This document shows, piece by piece, positions 28,426-36,143 of a DNA stretch of 64,000 nucleotides. The notes beneath the pieces are model-generated. The model worked only from the letters and a program-made list of their open reading frames with translations. It was not told where the DNA came from and searched no databases. Where the stretch lies: assembly GCA_963816155.1 (NCBI GenBank), contig CAWFJE010000009.1:62001-126000 (forward strand), in the 5' to 3' direction. A program made the position numbers and the translations under genes. Position 1 is the stretch's first letter, and every line of letters begins with the position of its first letter. Source of the DNA: JAXGXJ01 sp963816155 (lineage in GTDB: Bacteria > Actinomycetota > Thermoleophilia > RBG-16-64-13).

Positions 28426-29884
28426 ACTTGCCCACACAGAAGCGGCTGAAGATCTCGTCCAGCAGATCGGGGGTCAGATCCTCACCCGTGATGCGCCCCA
28501 AGGCCTGCACAGCAGCTCTGATGTCCTCACAGATCAACTCTTCGTCTCTGCTTCTGTTCACACCCTCCAGTGCCGATGCCGTACTTTCCAGGGCCTGTGC
28601 CACAAGGCTGCGTTGCCTCTCGGTGGCCAGTACCGGCTCCTCGAGATGCATCCCCCGCTCACCGGTCACCACTCTTTCGATCATCTGCTGCAGGCCTTGA
28701 AGACCTTCGCTCGTGACCGCCGACACACAGCAGTACAGCCATCCGTCAGCGCCCCCCCGCTGCCGGTCCTCCCCAAGACGCGCGCTTCCCGACAATCGCT
28801 CCTGAAGCGCACTCTCGGCCGAATCCCCAACAAGGTCCCTCTTGTTGCCGACGATAATGGCCCGTCGCCTGTCCAGTCGACTGACCAATTCGCCATCGGC
28901 CTCGTCCCACGGCTTCGACAGATCGATCACGGCCAGCACGAGGTCCGCGTGCTCCATAGCCGTCATCGACCGCTGGACCCCCAACTGCTCAATGTGATCG
29001 CCCCCGCTGCGCATCCCCGCGGTGTCCACGAGATGGATGGGGATCCCTCCTATCTCCATCAACTCCTCCACAGTGTCTCGGGTAGTCCCCGGGATGTCCG
29101 AGACGATGGCTCTCTCCCGCATGAGGAGCGCGTTGAGAAGAGAGCTCTTGCCCACGTTCGGCTTACCAACGATCGCCGTCCGTACGCCCTGCTCGAGCAC
29201 TCGACCTACGAAGGCCGTGTCCAGAAGCCGCACCAACTCGGCGGAGGCCTTGGACAACCCTTGAGCCACCTGCTCCCAGTCGACATCGTCGATGTCATCG
29301 TCTGAGAAGTCCACCGTCGCTTCGATGGAGGCCAGCCGGCCCACAAGCTCTCGCCTTGCCGTCCGTAGCCTCTCAGACAGGCCTCCCTCCAATTGCCGGA
29401 GTGAGGCACGCAACGCCCCGGAGCTACGAGCTGCCACGATGGACGCGACACTCTCAGCCTGGGTGAGATCTATGCGGCCATTCAGAAACGCTCGCCGCGT
29501 GAACTCTCCAGGGTCCGCCATGCGCGCTCCCAGGCGGACGAGCAGGCGCAACACGGCCCGCTGGGCGACCGGTCCCCCGTGGCAGTTGATCTCGACCACG
29601 TCCTCCCGTGTATATGTACGGGGCGCCCTCATCACGGCGACCAGCACCTCATCAACGGTCTCACCCCTGTCCGGATCGACTACGTGACCGTAGTGGAGTA
29701 CGTGCGAGTCTTCCGGCAGACGAGGTGCACAGGCGGACCCGGTGGGCCGGAAGGCTGCGCCGGCGATCTCCAGAGCTTGGGGGCCGCTCAAGCGGACGAT
29801 GCCGATGGCTCCGCGTCCGGTGGCGGTGGAGACGGCCACGATGGTGTCTTCACCCCAGTCATCGATGTGAGGTGCTTGTGTCAT
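28424..29884 (-). CDS. mnmE: tRNA modification GTPase MnmE
   Basis: A 486-residue protein. An N-terminal tetrahydrofolate-binding domain has GRGAIGIVRLSG and VEINCHGG. The inserted G domain has GKPNVGKSSL (G1), DTAGM (G3) and NKRD (G4). The C-terminus ends FCVGK, matching the family CIGK with Ile replaced by Val; the Cys is kept. Start: ATG at 29884, with AGGAAGG upstream; a 15-residue longer frame is unlikely. It works with MnmG on wobble U34. Confidence 0.95.
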   Translation of the reverse strand: MTQAPHIDDWGEDTIVAVSTATGRGAIGIVRLSGPQALEIAGAAFRPTGSACAPRLPEDSHVLHYGHVVDPDRGETVDEVLVAVMRAPRTYTREDVVEINCHGGPVAQRAVLRLLVRLGARMADPGEFTRRAFLNGRIDLTQAESVASIVAARSSGALRASLRQLEGGLSERLRTARRELVGRLASIEATVDFSDDDIDDVDWEQVAQGLSKASAELVRLLDTAFVGRVLEQGVRTAIVGKPNVGKSSLLNALLMRERAIVSDIPGTTRDTVEELMEIGGIPIHLVDTAGMRSGGDHIEQLGVQRSMTAMEHADLVLAVIDLSKPWDEADGELVSRLDRRRAIIVGNKRDLVGDSAESALQERLSGSARLGEDRQRGGADGWLYCCVSAVTSEGLQGLQQMIERVVTGERGMHLEEPVLATERQRSLVAQALESTASALEGVNRSRDEELICEDIRAAVQALGRITGEDLTPDLLDEIFSRFCVGK

Positions 29885-29998
29885 GTGCCAGACAGCCTTC
29901 CTGCCCCTGCGGGACTGTCGCCGGGCCACGCGGGTACACAGCCGCAGAAGACGGCCTGCATGCCGACCGAGAGACGGGCGCCTCCCGGTCGTCCCCTG

Positions 29999-30790
29999 TT
30001 AGCGCAGGGGTGAGATGACCACCGACCGGTTCGGTTCGCGGCCCTCGCTGGCGGTCGACACGTCGGACCGCTCCTTGAGCACCAGATGGACGATCTTCCT
30101 CTCGGCCGGAGTCATGGGGGCCAGTTGCACGGGGCGGCCGCGCTTGACCGCCTCCTGCGCCTTGTGAATAGCCAGGCGCTCTATTTGCTTCTGCCGGCGC
30201 TCCTTGTATCCCTCGGCGTCCAGTTCGACATGCTTGCGCGAATGCAGCCCCGGAGAGACGGCGATGCTTGCCAGATACTCCACCGCGTCGATGGTCTGGC
30301 CCCTGCGTCCGATGAAGATGCCCAGGTCTTCACCCGTGATCTCAGCGTGCAGTCGCTCGGGACTCTCGGTGATACGCACCTGTGCTTGCAGTCCCAACTC
30401 GACCAAGACCCGCTCGAGGAAGACCCTGAGACGCGCGGCCCCGCCTTCTTCCGACGATGGCGGTAGCTCATCCCAGTCTTCGTCGTAGTCCTCGTCGTCC
30501 TCGTCGTCCTCGCGTGCGCCCCGGAGAAGCTCCTCCGGCTGGGCATCGTCTAAACCGTAGAAGTCGAGAGCTTCCTCCGTGAGAGCCACCTCGACTACCG
30601 CATCCACCGCACCGACCCCCATGAAACCCTCTTCGGGGGGGATGATGATGGTGACCTCGTATTGATCCTCGCTGAGTTCGCCGGGGGCGAAGTCGAGCTC
30701 AGCCAGAGCTCTCTGTATCGCCAATTCCACCGTCCGGCCGTTCGCTTTGGCCAGTTGTCTCTTGCCCATGTTTCCCGGTCTTCTGGACAC
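29999..30790 (-). CDS. jag: RNA-binding protein Jag/KhpB (Jag-N, KH and R3H domains)
   Basis: A 263-residue protein. Jag-N domain first, then a very acidic linker (EDDEDDEDYDEDWDEL, near residue 95), a KH domain (EDLGIFIGRRGQTIDAVEYL) and a C-terminal R3H domain (MTPAERKIVHLVL). GTG start at 30790 has GGAGG 8 bases upstream and lies 92 bp inside the 3' end of yidC; an ATG at 30769 is the alternative. It binds RNA and in other bacteria affects cell elongation and envelope regulation. Confidence 0.9.
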   Translation of the reverse strand: MSRRPGNMGKRQLAKANGRTVELAIQRALAELDFAPGELSEDQYEVTIIIPPEEGFMGVGAVDAVVEVALTEEALDFYGLDDAQPEELLRGAREDDEDDEDYDEDWDELPPSSEEGGAARLRVFLERVLVELGLQAQVRITESPERLHAEITGEDLGIFIGRRGQTIDAVEYLASIAVSPGLHSRKHVELDAEGYKERRQKQIERLAIHKAQEAVKRGRPVQLAPMTPAERKIVHLVLKERSDVSTASEGREPNRSVVISPLR

Positions 30791-31835
30791 TACTCTTGCC
30801 TCCACTCTTCCCTGCCGGCGCCTCACCCGAAGAGGCCTCGGTAGGGATCGTTTTCGCGGAAGTTGTCTTACCGGCCGGGGTCTTCCCCGGCGTGGTCTTG
30901 GAGGATGAGGGCTTGCCCGAGGCTGCCTTGCCCGGCGGGGTCTTAGCGGCGCCCGCCTTGCCCGAGGCTTGCTTGCCCGGCGGGGTCTTAGCGGCGCCCG
31001 CCTTACCGGCCGGTGCCTTCCCGCTCTTCGGCTTGCCCCCGCCGGCTGTGCCCTGACTGGACTTCGCGGGGCTGGACTTGCCCGAAGTTACCTTTGCGGG
31101 AGTCGTCTTCGCCGGCCCCCCCGAGGCGGCGACAGCTGCCACCGGGACCGGCATCAGCTTCTCAGCCGTGAACTGCTGGGCGATGGTCCAGAGGTTGGAC
31201 GTGAACCAGTAGATAAACAGACCGGCCGGCCATTTGCCGATGAACATGAAGATGCCGACCATGATGGGCATGAAGTAGGCGATCATCTTCTGCTGACCCA
31301 CGCTGTTCCTGGCCATCTGCCACGAGGCCACGAACTGGCTGGCGATGTAGAGGAACATGAGCACGATATCGAACTGGGTGATGTCGTGGATCCACAGCCA
31401 GCCCACAGGGTAGTCGGCCGATCCGGGGGCGAAGGCCCCGCTTGAGTTGAAGGCGCTGGTGGGGTCTGCCGGCAGTCCCGCCGCTCTCAGCATGTAGTAC
31501 AAGCCGAAGAACACCGGCATCTGCAGCAACAAGGGTAGACAGGAGCCGAAGGGGCTTACCTTGTTCTCCGAATAGAACTCCATGGTCTTCTGGTTGAGAA
31601 GCTGACGGTCGTTCTTGTACTTCTCTTGTAGCACCTTGATCTGCGGCGCCAGCGCCTGCATGGCCCGCATGCTCTTCAGTTGCCGCCACGTTAGGGGGAT
31701 GAGTACGATGCGGACGATGATGGTCAGCAACACGATGGCCCAGGACCAACTGATCCCAAGGTTGTCGTGCAGTACCGCGAGCAGCCAGTAGAAGGCGTTG
31801 CTGAGAGGCGCGATGATGCTCCCGATGGTGTCCAT
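30699..31835 (-). CDS. yidC: Membrane protein insertase YidC, with long basic C-terminal tail
   Basis: A 378-residue YidC/Oxa1 of the short type without a large periplasmic domain. Membrane segments follow near residues 28-48, 95-115, 150-165 and 190-215, with KYKNDRQLLNQKTMEFY in the cytoplasmic hairpin. Residues from about 240 on are a Lys/Ala/Pro/Gly tail with a repeated 15-residue unit (SGKAGAAKTPPGK), probably for ribosome contact. It overlaps jag by 92 bp and is followed upstream by yidD at one base. Confidence 0.94.
   Translation of the reverse strand: MDTIGSIIAPLSNAFYWLLAVLHDNLGISWSWAIVLLTIIVRIVLIPLTWRQLKSMRAMQALAPQIKVLQEKYKNDRQLLNQKTMEFYSENKVSPFGSCLPLLLQMPVFFGLYYMLRAAGLPADPTSAFNSSGAFAPGSADYPVGWLWIHDITQFDIVLMFLYIASQFVASWQMARNSVGQQKMIAYFMPIMVGIFMFIGKWPAGLFIYWFTSNLWTIAQQFTAEKLMPVPVAAVAASGGPAKTTPAKVTSGKSSPAKSSQGTAGGGKPKSGKAPAGKAGAAKTPPGKQASGKAGAAKTPPGKAASGKPSSSKTTPGKTPAGKTTSAKTIPTEASSGEAPAGKSGGKSSVQKTGKHGQETTGQSERPDGGIGDTESSG
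30927..31005. repeat. 45-bp tandem repeat in yidC tail
   Basis: Two nearly identical 45-bp copies (starting at 30927 and 30972; the second stays identical for about 34 bases) encode two SGKAGAAKTPPGK units in frame. They sit in the basic tail of YidC. Slippage here would change tail length by 15 residues without a frameshift. Confidence 0.8.
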
Positions 31836-32099
31836 CTACTGCGACGTTCCTTTGCGATGCGACCGGAAGAGAGTCTGCGCCTCCACCGGGTCGTAGCCTC
31901 CGTAGCTGAGCGGATTGCAGCGCAGGATGCGCCAGCCTGCCAGCACGGTACCCTTGAGAACGCCGTGCTCCGTCAGAGCATCGATGGCGTACTGCGAGCA
32001 TGAGGGGTGATACTTGCATGCACGCGGCAACGCCGGGGAGATGAAGATCTGATAGCCCCGGATCATCCCCAACAGAAGTAGCTTGAACGGATTGCGCAC
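31836..32099 (-). CDS. yidD: Membrane protein insertion efficiency factor
   Basis: An 87-residue YidD. MIRGYQIFISPALPRACKYH and PSCSQYAIDALTEHG are the family core, with the conserved cysteine pair. It is a peripheral membrane protein that helps YidC/Sec insertion. The gene abuts yidC and follows rnpA, the usual order. Confidence 0.95.
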   Translation of the reverse strand: MRNPFKLLLLGMIRGYQIFISPALPRACKYHPSCSQYAIDALTEHGVLKGTVLAGWRILRCNPLSYGGYDPVEAQTLFRSHRKGTSQ

Positions 32100-32137
32100 C
32101 CCGACCCCCCGTGATGTAGGCGCCGGGGCAGCTGTGG

Positions 32138-32533
32138 CTAGAGTTGCCGTGGTTCCTCCCGCGTGCAGAGAAGGCCCGCCTTGCTGAAGACTTCCATCAT
32201 CTTCGCTTCCACAGCCTGGAAGCCCTCCTTCTCCAGGAGTTCCACCAAGGGTGTCCGAGCGATGAGCACGTAATCCATGTTCTCCCTGAGCGACTGTGCG
32301 TGAGCTCGATAGATTTCTCTGAGGACCCGCTTGACGTGGTTCCTGTCCACGGCCCCGCCCAGACGTTTGGACACGGAGAACCCCACTCGCCCACCGTCCT
32401 GGGATCCCGAAACACCGACCGTGGAGCGCTCGAAATAGTATAAGACGAGATACCTATTGGCAACCGACCGCCCCGCGCGGTAGACGCGGGCAAAATCCTC
32501 GGATCGCGACAGTCGGCCCCGCGATCGAATCAC
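32138..32533 (-). CDS. rnpA: Ribonuclease P protein component
   Basis: About 131 residues. GRLSRSEDFARVYRAGRS is the N-terminal signature and RNHVKRVLREIYR is the RNR RNA-binding motif. GTG start at 32533, 7 bp after the rpmH stop, gives a normal length; longer frames run through rpmH. It is the protein cofactor of RNase P for tRNA 5' maturation. Confidence 0.92.
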   Translation of the reverse strand: MIRSRGRLSRSEDFARVYRAGRSVANRYLVLYYFERSTVGVSGSQDGGRVGFSVSKRLGGAVDRNHVKRVLREIYRAHAQSLRENMDYVLIARTPLVELLEKEGFQAVEAKMMEVFSKAGLLCTREEPRQL

Positions 32534-32540
32534 GACGTGA

Positions 32541-32675
32541 CTACGCTGAAAGGCGCTTGCGACCCTTGTCGCGTCGACGTTTGAGGACCGCCCTCCCCGC
32601 ACGAGTGCTCATTCGGACGCGAAACCCGTGGGTCTTCTTCCGCTTACGCTTATTAGGCTGGTAGGTCCTCTTCAC
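32541..32675 (-). CDS. rpmH: Large ribosomal subunit protein bL34
   Basis: 44 residues, starting KRTYQPNKRKRKKTHGFRVR after the initiator and ending RRRDKGRKRLSA, the near-invariant bL34 sequence. GTG start at 32675 with GAGAGGG upstream. It heads the leftward transcription unit; a strong promoter is 95-125 bp upstream. Longer frames on the same strand extend into non-coding DNA and were ignored. Confidence 0.97.
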   Translation of the reverse strand: MKRTYQPNKRKRKKTHGFRVRMSTRAGRAVLKRRRDKGRKRLSA

Positions 32676-32769
32676 GTTCCCTCTCTTATCACCATAGGGG
32701 CGCGGGTAGCTGCCGCACGCGCCCCCGTCTGTCGAACCATCTCTCGATCCCGCACCTAAAGGGCCGCTC

Positions 32770-32798
32770 AGTATACAAGCCAGAAAACCCTCCGTCAA
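32770..32798 (-). promoter_or_regulatory. Sigma-70-type promoter for rpmH operon
   Basis: On the minus strand TTGACG (32793-32798) and TATACT (32770-32775) are spaced by 17 bp, close to consensus. Transcription would begin near 32763, giving an 88-base leader before rpmH. It is the clearest promoter seen for the rpmH-to-parB block. Confidence 0.8.
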
Positions 32799-33531
32799 AT
32801 GCCGGGTCGGCCCACGCGGCGCCCCCGGAGCCCAGAGACATCCATTTGTGCGCCCCGGGCGGCCGGCTCCCCCATACCGTCCACAACGCCTGGGGTCGGC
32901 CAAGGTGCTCCGCCTCAAGCTATCCCCGGTTCTTTCCACACTTTCCACAGGCCCCTGTGTACGCTCACGGCAGGGCGCTCCCCGGATACCTCGCCACGGC
33001 TGGCGCGGCCGTGGGAATACCCGACCGGGCGCGTCCGCGTGGCTCCTGCGAGACCGCACACCGTCTCAATGCGGACTCGCGTCAGACCGCGCCACTGCCG
33101 ACCGGCACGGCTGACGCCTGTGAGCCGTGGGCACTCCCCGGGTGGGGCTCGGAGACGCGGGCCAAGGGAGCTCAGCTGCGGCGACCACCCGAGGCCATGC
33201 ATTCGACCGGAATATGATTTCCCCAGTTTCAACAGAAAGTGCGGTCTGAGCGGCCTTCTCGTTTCATATTTCTCCACGTTTTCCACACCTGTGGACGGGC
33301 CTGTGGATGAACCCCTCGTTTTCCCTGCAAAACAAAGGTCTCTTGCCCACGAAAGCCGATCGGTTCATTTCGAGATTGGCAACAAAAAGGCGCTATTTCC
33401 ATAGACTGCCGTGAACAGACCCTGTGGAAAATACGGGTGACTCTCGCTACAATGGCAGGGCTTTCCGGAACCTACCTGAGAGTATTGCCGGGTCCGTCGC
33501 GACCCCCCCGGGGGGAGACCATTTCCTGATT
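32799..33531. other. oriC: Origin region part 1: non-coding with DnaA boxes
   Basis: No gene is supported here; frames are short and unlike neighbours. DnaA-box-like sites: CTTTCCACA twice in tandem (32932-32940, 32941-32949); TTTTCCACA (33279-33287) facing TGTGGACGG (33290-33298); TGTGGATGA (33302-33310); TGTGGAAAA (33423-33431). The stretch 33210-33400 is less GC-rich than its surroundings. The gap lies between rpmH and the dnaA operon, the classical origin position, and gene direction diverges here. Confidence 0.75.
33425..33453 (+). promoter_or_regulatory. Candidate promoter overlapping a DnaA box
   Basis: TGGAAA (33425-33430) and TACAAT (33448-33453) are spaced by 17 bp. The -35 lies inside the DnaA box TGTGGAAAA at 33423-33431. 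Transcription would begin near 33460 and read the ATPase-winged-helix gene and dnaA. The arrangement would allow DnaA to repress its own operon. Confidence 0.55.
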
Positions 33532-34326
33532 ATGGCAAACGCACAGCGTACCCCTGGACGGCAACCAGAGACGGGCGGCAACACCCCGGACGGGAACGGC
33601 CGCCCCCCCACGGAACCGGCCCGAATCGCCGTCTACACCCAGCGACACTCGCCGCCACGCGTCGTCTCGATCCCGGTGTTGCTCCCTGGGGACGACGGGG
33701 TGACCGCCCTCATCGATGAGTTGACCGAGCGCGCCCACTCGCTCGCACGCGAGCAGGGGGGCAGACTGTCATCTGAACTCATTAGGGAGTTGGTCGCAAA
33801 TCTGGTGCACGCTTCGTTCACAGAGGTGGTCATCACCATCCTCGACGGTGGCAACACGCTCCGCATTAGCGATCGTGGCCCCGGTATCCCTGACAAACAG
33901 GCAGCCGTTCGCGCCGGCTTCACGTCTGCAGACGCCGCTGCCAAGAGGCACATACGCGGAGTAGGCTCCGGACTGGCGCTGGTCAAAGCCACCGTGAGGA
34001 CCATGGACGGCGCCCTGGAGATCGAGGATAACCTGGGCGGAGGGACGGTCGTGACCGTACGAGTGGCACCAGAAGCTGACAACGCGCTCGCGCCCTCGGG
34101 ACTCCCGGCCTATAATCTGGCGGAGCGTCAGTTGAAGGTTCTCTTGCTCACGGTCGAACTGGCACCCGTCGGCCCGACGCGCATCGCCCGGGAGTTGGGC
34201 GTGTCGACATCGACCGCCTACCGAGACTTGATCGGACTGGAAGAAGCGGGCCTTGTGGTATCTCTGGGCACCGGCCACCGCTCAGTCACAGAAGTCGGAC
34301 TGGCCCATCTGAACACTCTGCTGTAG
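33532..34326 (+). CDS. HATPase (GHKL) protein with C-terminal winged helix, upstream of dnaA
   Basis: About 264 residues. After a Pro/Gly-rich N-terminus comes a GHKL ATP-binding fold: N-box ELIRELVANLVHA, G1 ISDRGPGIPD, G2 GVGSGLALVKATV and GGGTVVTV. Residues 200-264 form a winged helix (TRIARELGVSTSTAYRDLIG...). There is no His-kinase dimerisation domain, so it resembles a SpoIIAB/anti-sigma-type kinase joined to a DNA-binding domain. Start: ATG 33532, though a CTG at 33526 is better placed for GGGGGAGA. It ends 16 bp before dnaA. Role unknown; possibly a regulator of replication or of dnaA transcription. Confidence 0.75.
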   Translation: MANAQRTPGRQPETGGNTPDGNGRPPTEPARIAVYTQRHSPPRVVSIPVLLPGDDGVTALIDELTERAHSLAREQGGRLSSELIRELVANLVHASFTEVVITILDGGNTLRISDRGPGIPDKQAAVRAGFTSADAAAKRHIRGVGSGLALVKATVRTMDGALEIEDNLGGGTVVTVRVAPEADNALAPSGLPAYNLAERQLKVLLLTVELAPVGPTRIARELGVSTSTAYRDLIGLEEAGLVVSLGTGHRSVTEVGLAHLNTLL

Positions 34327-34342
34327 CCGGAAGAGGAGCGTC

Positions 34343-35833
34343 GTGGACAAGACAGGCATCGATCCTATCTGGGGGCAAGCCCTCGAGTTCATCGGCCAGC
34401 AGGTCAATGAGGGTACCTTCCGTATCTGGTTCGAGCCTACGGTCGGCCTGGGCCTCACCGAGGGTGTCTACTCCGTCGGAGTAGCCTCGGAATTCGCCCG
34501 AGATTGGATAGAGAACCGCTTCCAGACCACCATCAACGAAGCGGTCTCCAGTGTGGTGGGCAAGCCGGTCCTCTGCAAGATCATCGTGTCGTCGGAGCTC
34601 TCCCGGGTCCTCTTCCGGGACGATGGCGCACGCGGGGCCTCACCGTATCAAGGATCAGGGCGAGACCAGACGCAGACTCCGGCGCCCCAAGCGCAGACCC
34701 TGGACCGTGATGACGCCGGCGTGTTTCCGGTCGTAACCCCCGGCACGAATGGTGCCCATAACCGTCCGCGCGCCGCAGCCGACACAGACGGACTCTTTCA
34801 GGCGGGGAGCGGTCTTCTCACCAAGTACACCTTCGACACGTTCGTCATCGGTCAGTCCAATCGCTTCGCCCACGCCGCAACGTTGGCGGCGGCCGAGACC
34901 CCCGGGACTCAGTACAATCCTCTCTTCATCTATGGGGGTGTGGGCCTGGGAAAGACTCACCTCCTCCAAGCTGTCGGCTGGTATGTCCTGCGTCATCATC
35001 CCGGACTCAAGGTGCGCTACGTCACCCTTGAGACCTTCACCAACGATTTCATCAACTCCCTGCGAGTGGACAGCATCGAGGGCTTCAAAGCCAAGTATCG
35101 GACCATCGATGTACTGCTCATCGATGACATCCAGTTCCTGCAGAAGAAGGAACAGACCCAGGAGGAGTTCTTCCACACCTTCAACACGCTCTACGACGCT
35201 CAGAAGCAGATTGTCATCACGTCGGACAGACATCCGAAGGGGCTCGTCACATTGGAGGACCGCTTGGTGTCGCGCTTCGAATCGGGCCTCATCACCGACA
35301 TCCAACCTCCGGATCTCGAGACTCGTGTGGCCATCCTCCAGAAGAAGGCGCGGGCAGATGGCATCACCCTGGGTGATGAAGAGGTCCTCATGCTGATCGC
35401 ATCAAGGGTCCCCAGCAACATCCGCGAGCTCGAAGGGTGCCTGACGCGGGTGGTGGCATATTCGTCGTTCACCAAACGCCCCATCACGGTCGAGGTGGCC
35501 CGCGAAGTCCTCAAAGATCTGCCTGAGACCGCCGCGACTCGGATCACCATGGACATGATCATCTCCGCGGTCGCCGACTCCACAGCCATATCGAGTACCG
35601 AGATCGTCGGCGACAAGCGCACACGGTCCATCGTGTACGCCCGCCACTTGGCTATGTATCTGGCGCGTGAACTGACCGACTCCAGTCTTCCCAAGATCGG
35701 CGAGAGGATGGGGGGTAGAGATCACACCACGGTGCTCCACGCTGTCGAGAAGATCAACAGATTGATCCAAGAAGATAGGGCCACGTATAACCGTGTGCAG
35801 GCCCTCACCACAAAGATCAAGAGTGCCCAATGA
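34343..35833 (+). CDS. dnaA: Chromosomal replication initiator DnaA
   Basis: A 496-residue DnaA. Domain I covers about residues 1-85, followed by a Gln/Pro/Ala-rich domain II linker (to about 160). The AAA+ domain has Walker A GGVGLGKTH (Lys204) and Walker B LLIDDIQFL (about residue 260). The C-terminal DNA-binding domain has GGRDHTTVLHAVEKI, the DnaA-box-recognising motif. GTG start at 34343 with AAGAGGAG upstream. It initiates replication from the flanking DnaA-box clusters. Confidence 0.97.
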   Translation: MDKTGIDPIWGQALEFIGQQVNEGTFRIWFEPTVGLGLTEGVYSVGVASEFARDWIENRFQTTINEAVSSVVGKPVLCKIIVSSELSRVLFRDDGARGASPYQGSGRDQTQTPAPQAQTLDRDDAGVFPVVTPGTNGAHNRPRAAADTDGLFQAGSGLLTKYTFDTFVIGQSNRFAHAATLAAAETPGTQYNPLFIYGGVGLGKTHLLQAVGWYVLRHHPGLKVRYVTLETFTNDFINSLRVDSIEGFKAKYRTIDVLLIDDIQFLQKKEQTQEEFFHTFNTLYDAQKQIVITSDRHPKGLVTLEDRLVSRFESGLITDIQPPDLETRVAILQKKARADGITLGDEEVLMLIASRVPSNIRELEGCLTRVVAYSSFTKRPITVEVAREVLKDLPETAATRITMDMIISAVADSTAISSTEIVGDKRTRSIVYARHLAMYLARELTDSSLPKIGERMGGRDHTTVLHAVEKINRLIQEDRATYNRVQALTTKIKSAQ

Positions 35834-36143
35834 CCTCTCCGGATCGACACCATGCTTTCCACAGCCCCATGTCGATAACATCGGGATTCTCTGTGGGTGA
35901 AGAGCCTCTCTCTTTCTTCCCCATGAAAACGTACCGGCTGTCCACACACTCTCCAGAGGTCTCTGCACAAGCTCCTTGCATACGCGTTAGTGGCCACTGC
36001 CGACTCGTGGGCCCTTCTCGATCGCTTCTCAACAACATTCACAACGTCTATTACAACGGCTATCCTTCTTGTAAAGAAATACGTAGTAATAGCAGACACG
36101 CTGTACCAGCTTCGGTGAACGCCCACCCACACGAGGAGTGCCG
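35834..36143. other. oriC: Origin region part 2: dnaA-dnaN gap
   Basis: 310 bp without a gene. DnaA-box-like sites are CTTTCCACA (35855-35863) and CTGTCCACA (35938-35946). The stretch 36030-36100 is the most AT-rich part seen nearby and could be the unwinding element. It also holds a candidate dnaN promoter. With the gap before the dnaA operon it would form a bipartite origin; which part opens cannot be told by eye. Confidence 0.6.
36038..36066 (+). promoter_or_regulatory. Candidate dnaN promoter
   Basis: TTCACA (36038-36043) and TATCCT (36061-36066) are spaced by 17 bp, within the AT-rich part of the dnaA-dnaN gap. Transcription would start near 36073, giving a 71-base leader. Both boxes depart from consensus by two bases. 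Confidence 0.45.

Noticed and set aside
32799..33404. Several overlapping frames in the origin gap
   Set aside because: Low-quality composition (Arg/Pro-rich), overlapping in several frames and full of DnaA-box-like sites; better explained as non-coding.
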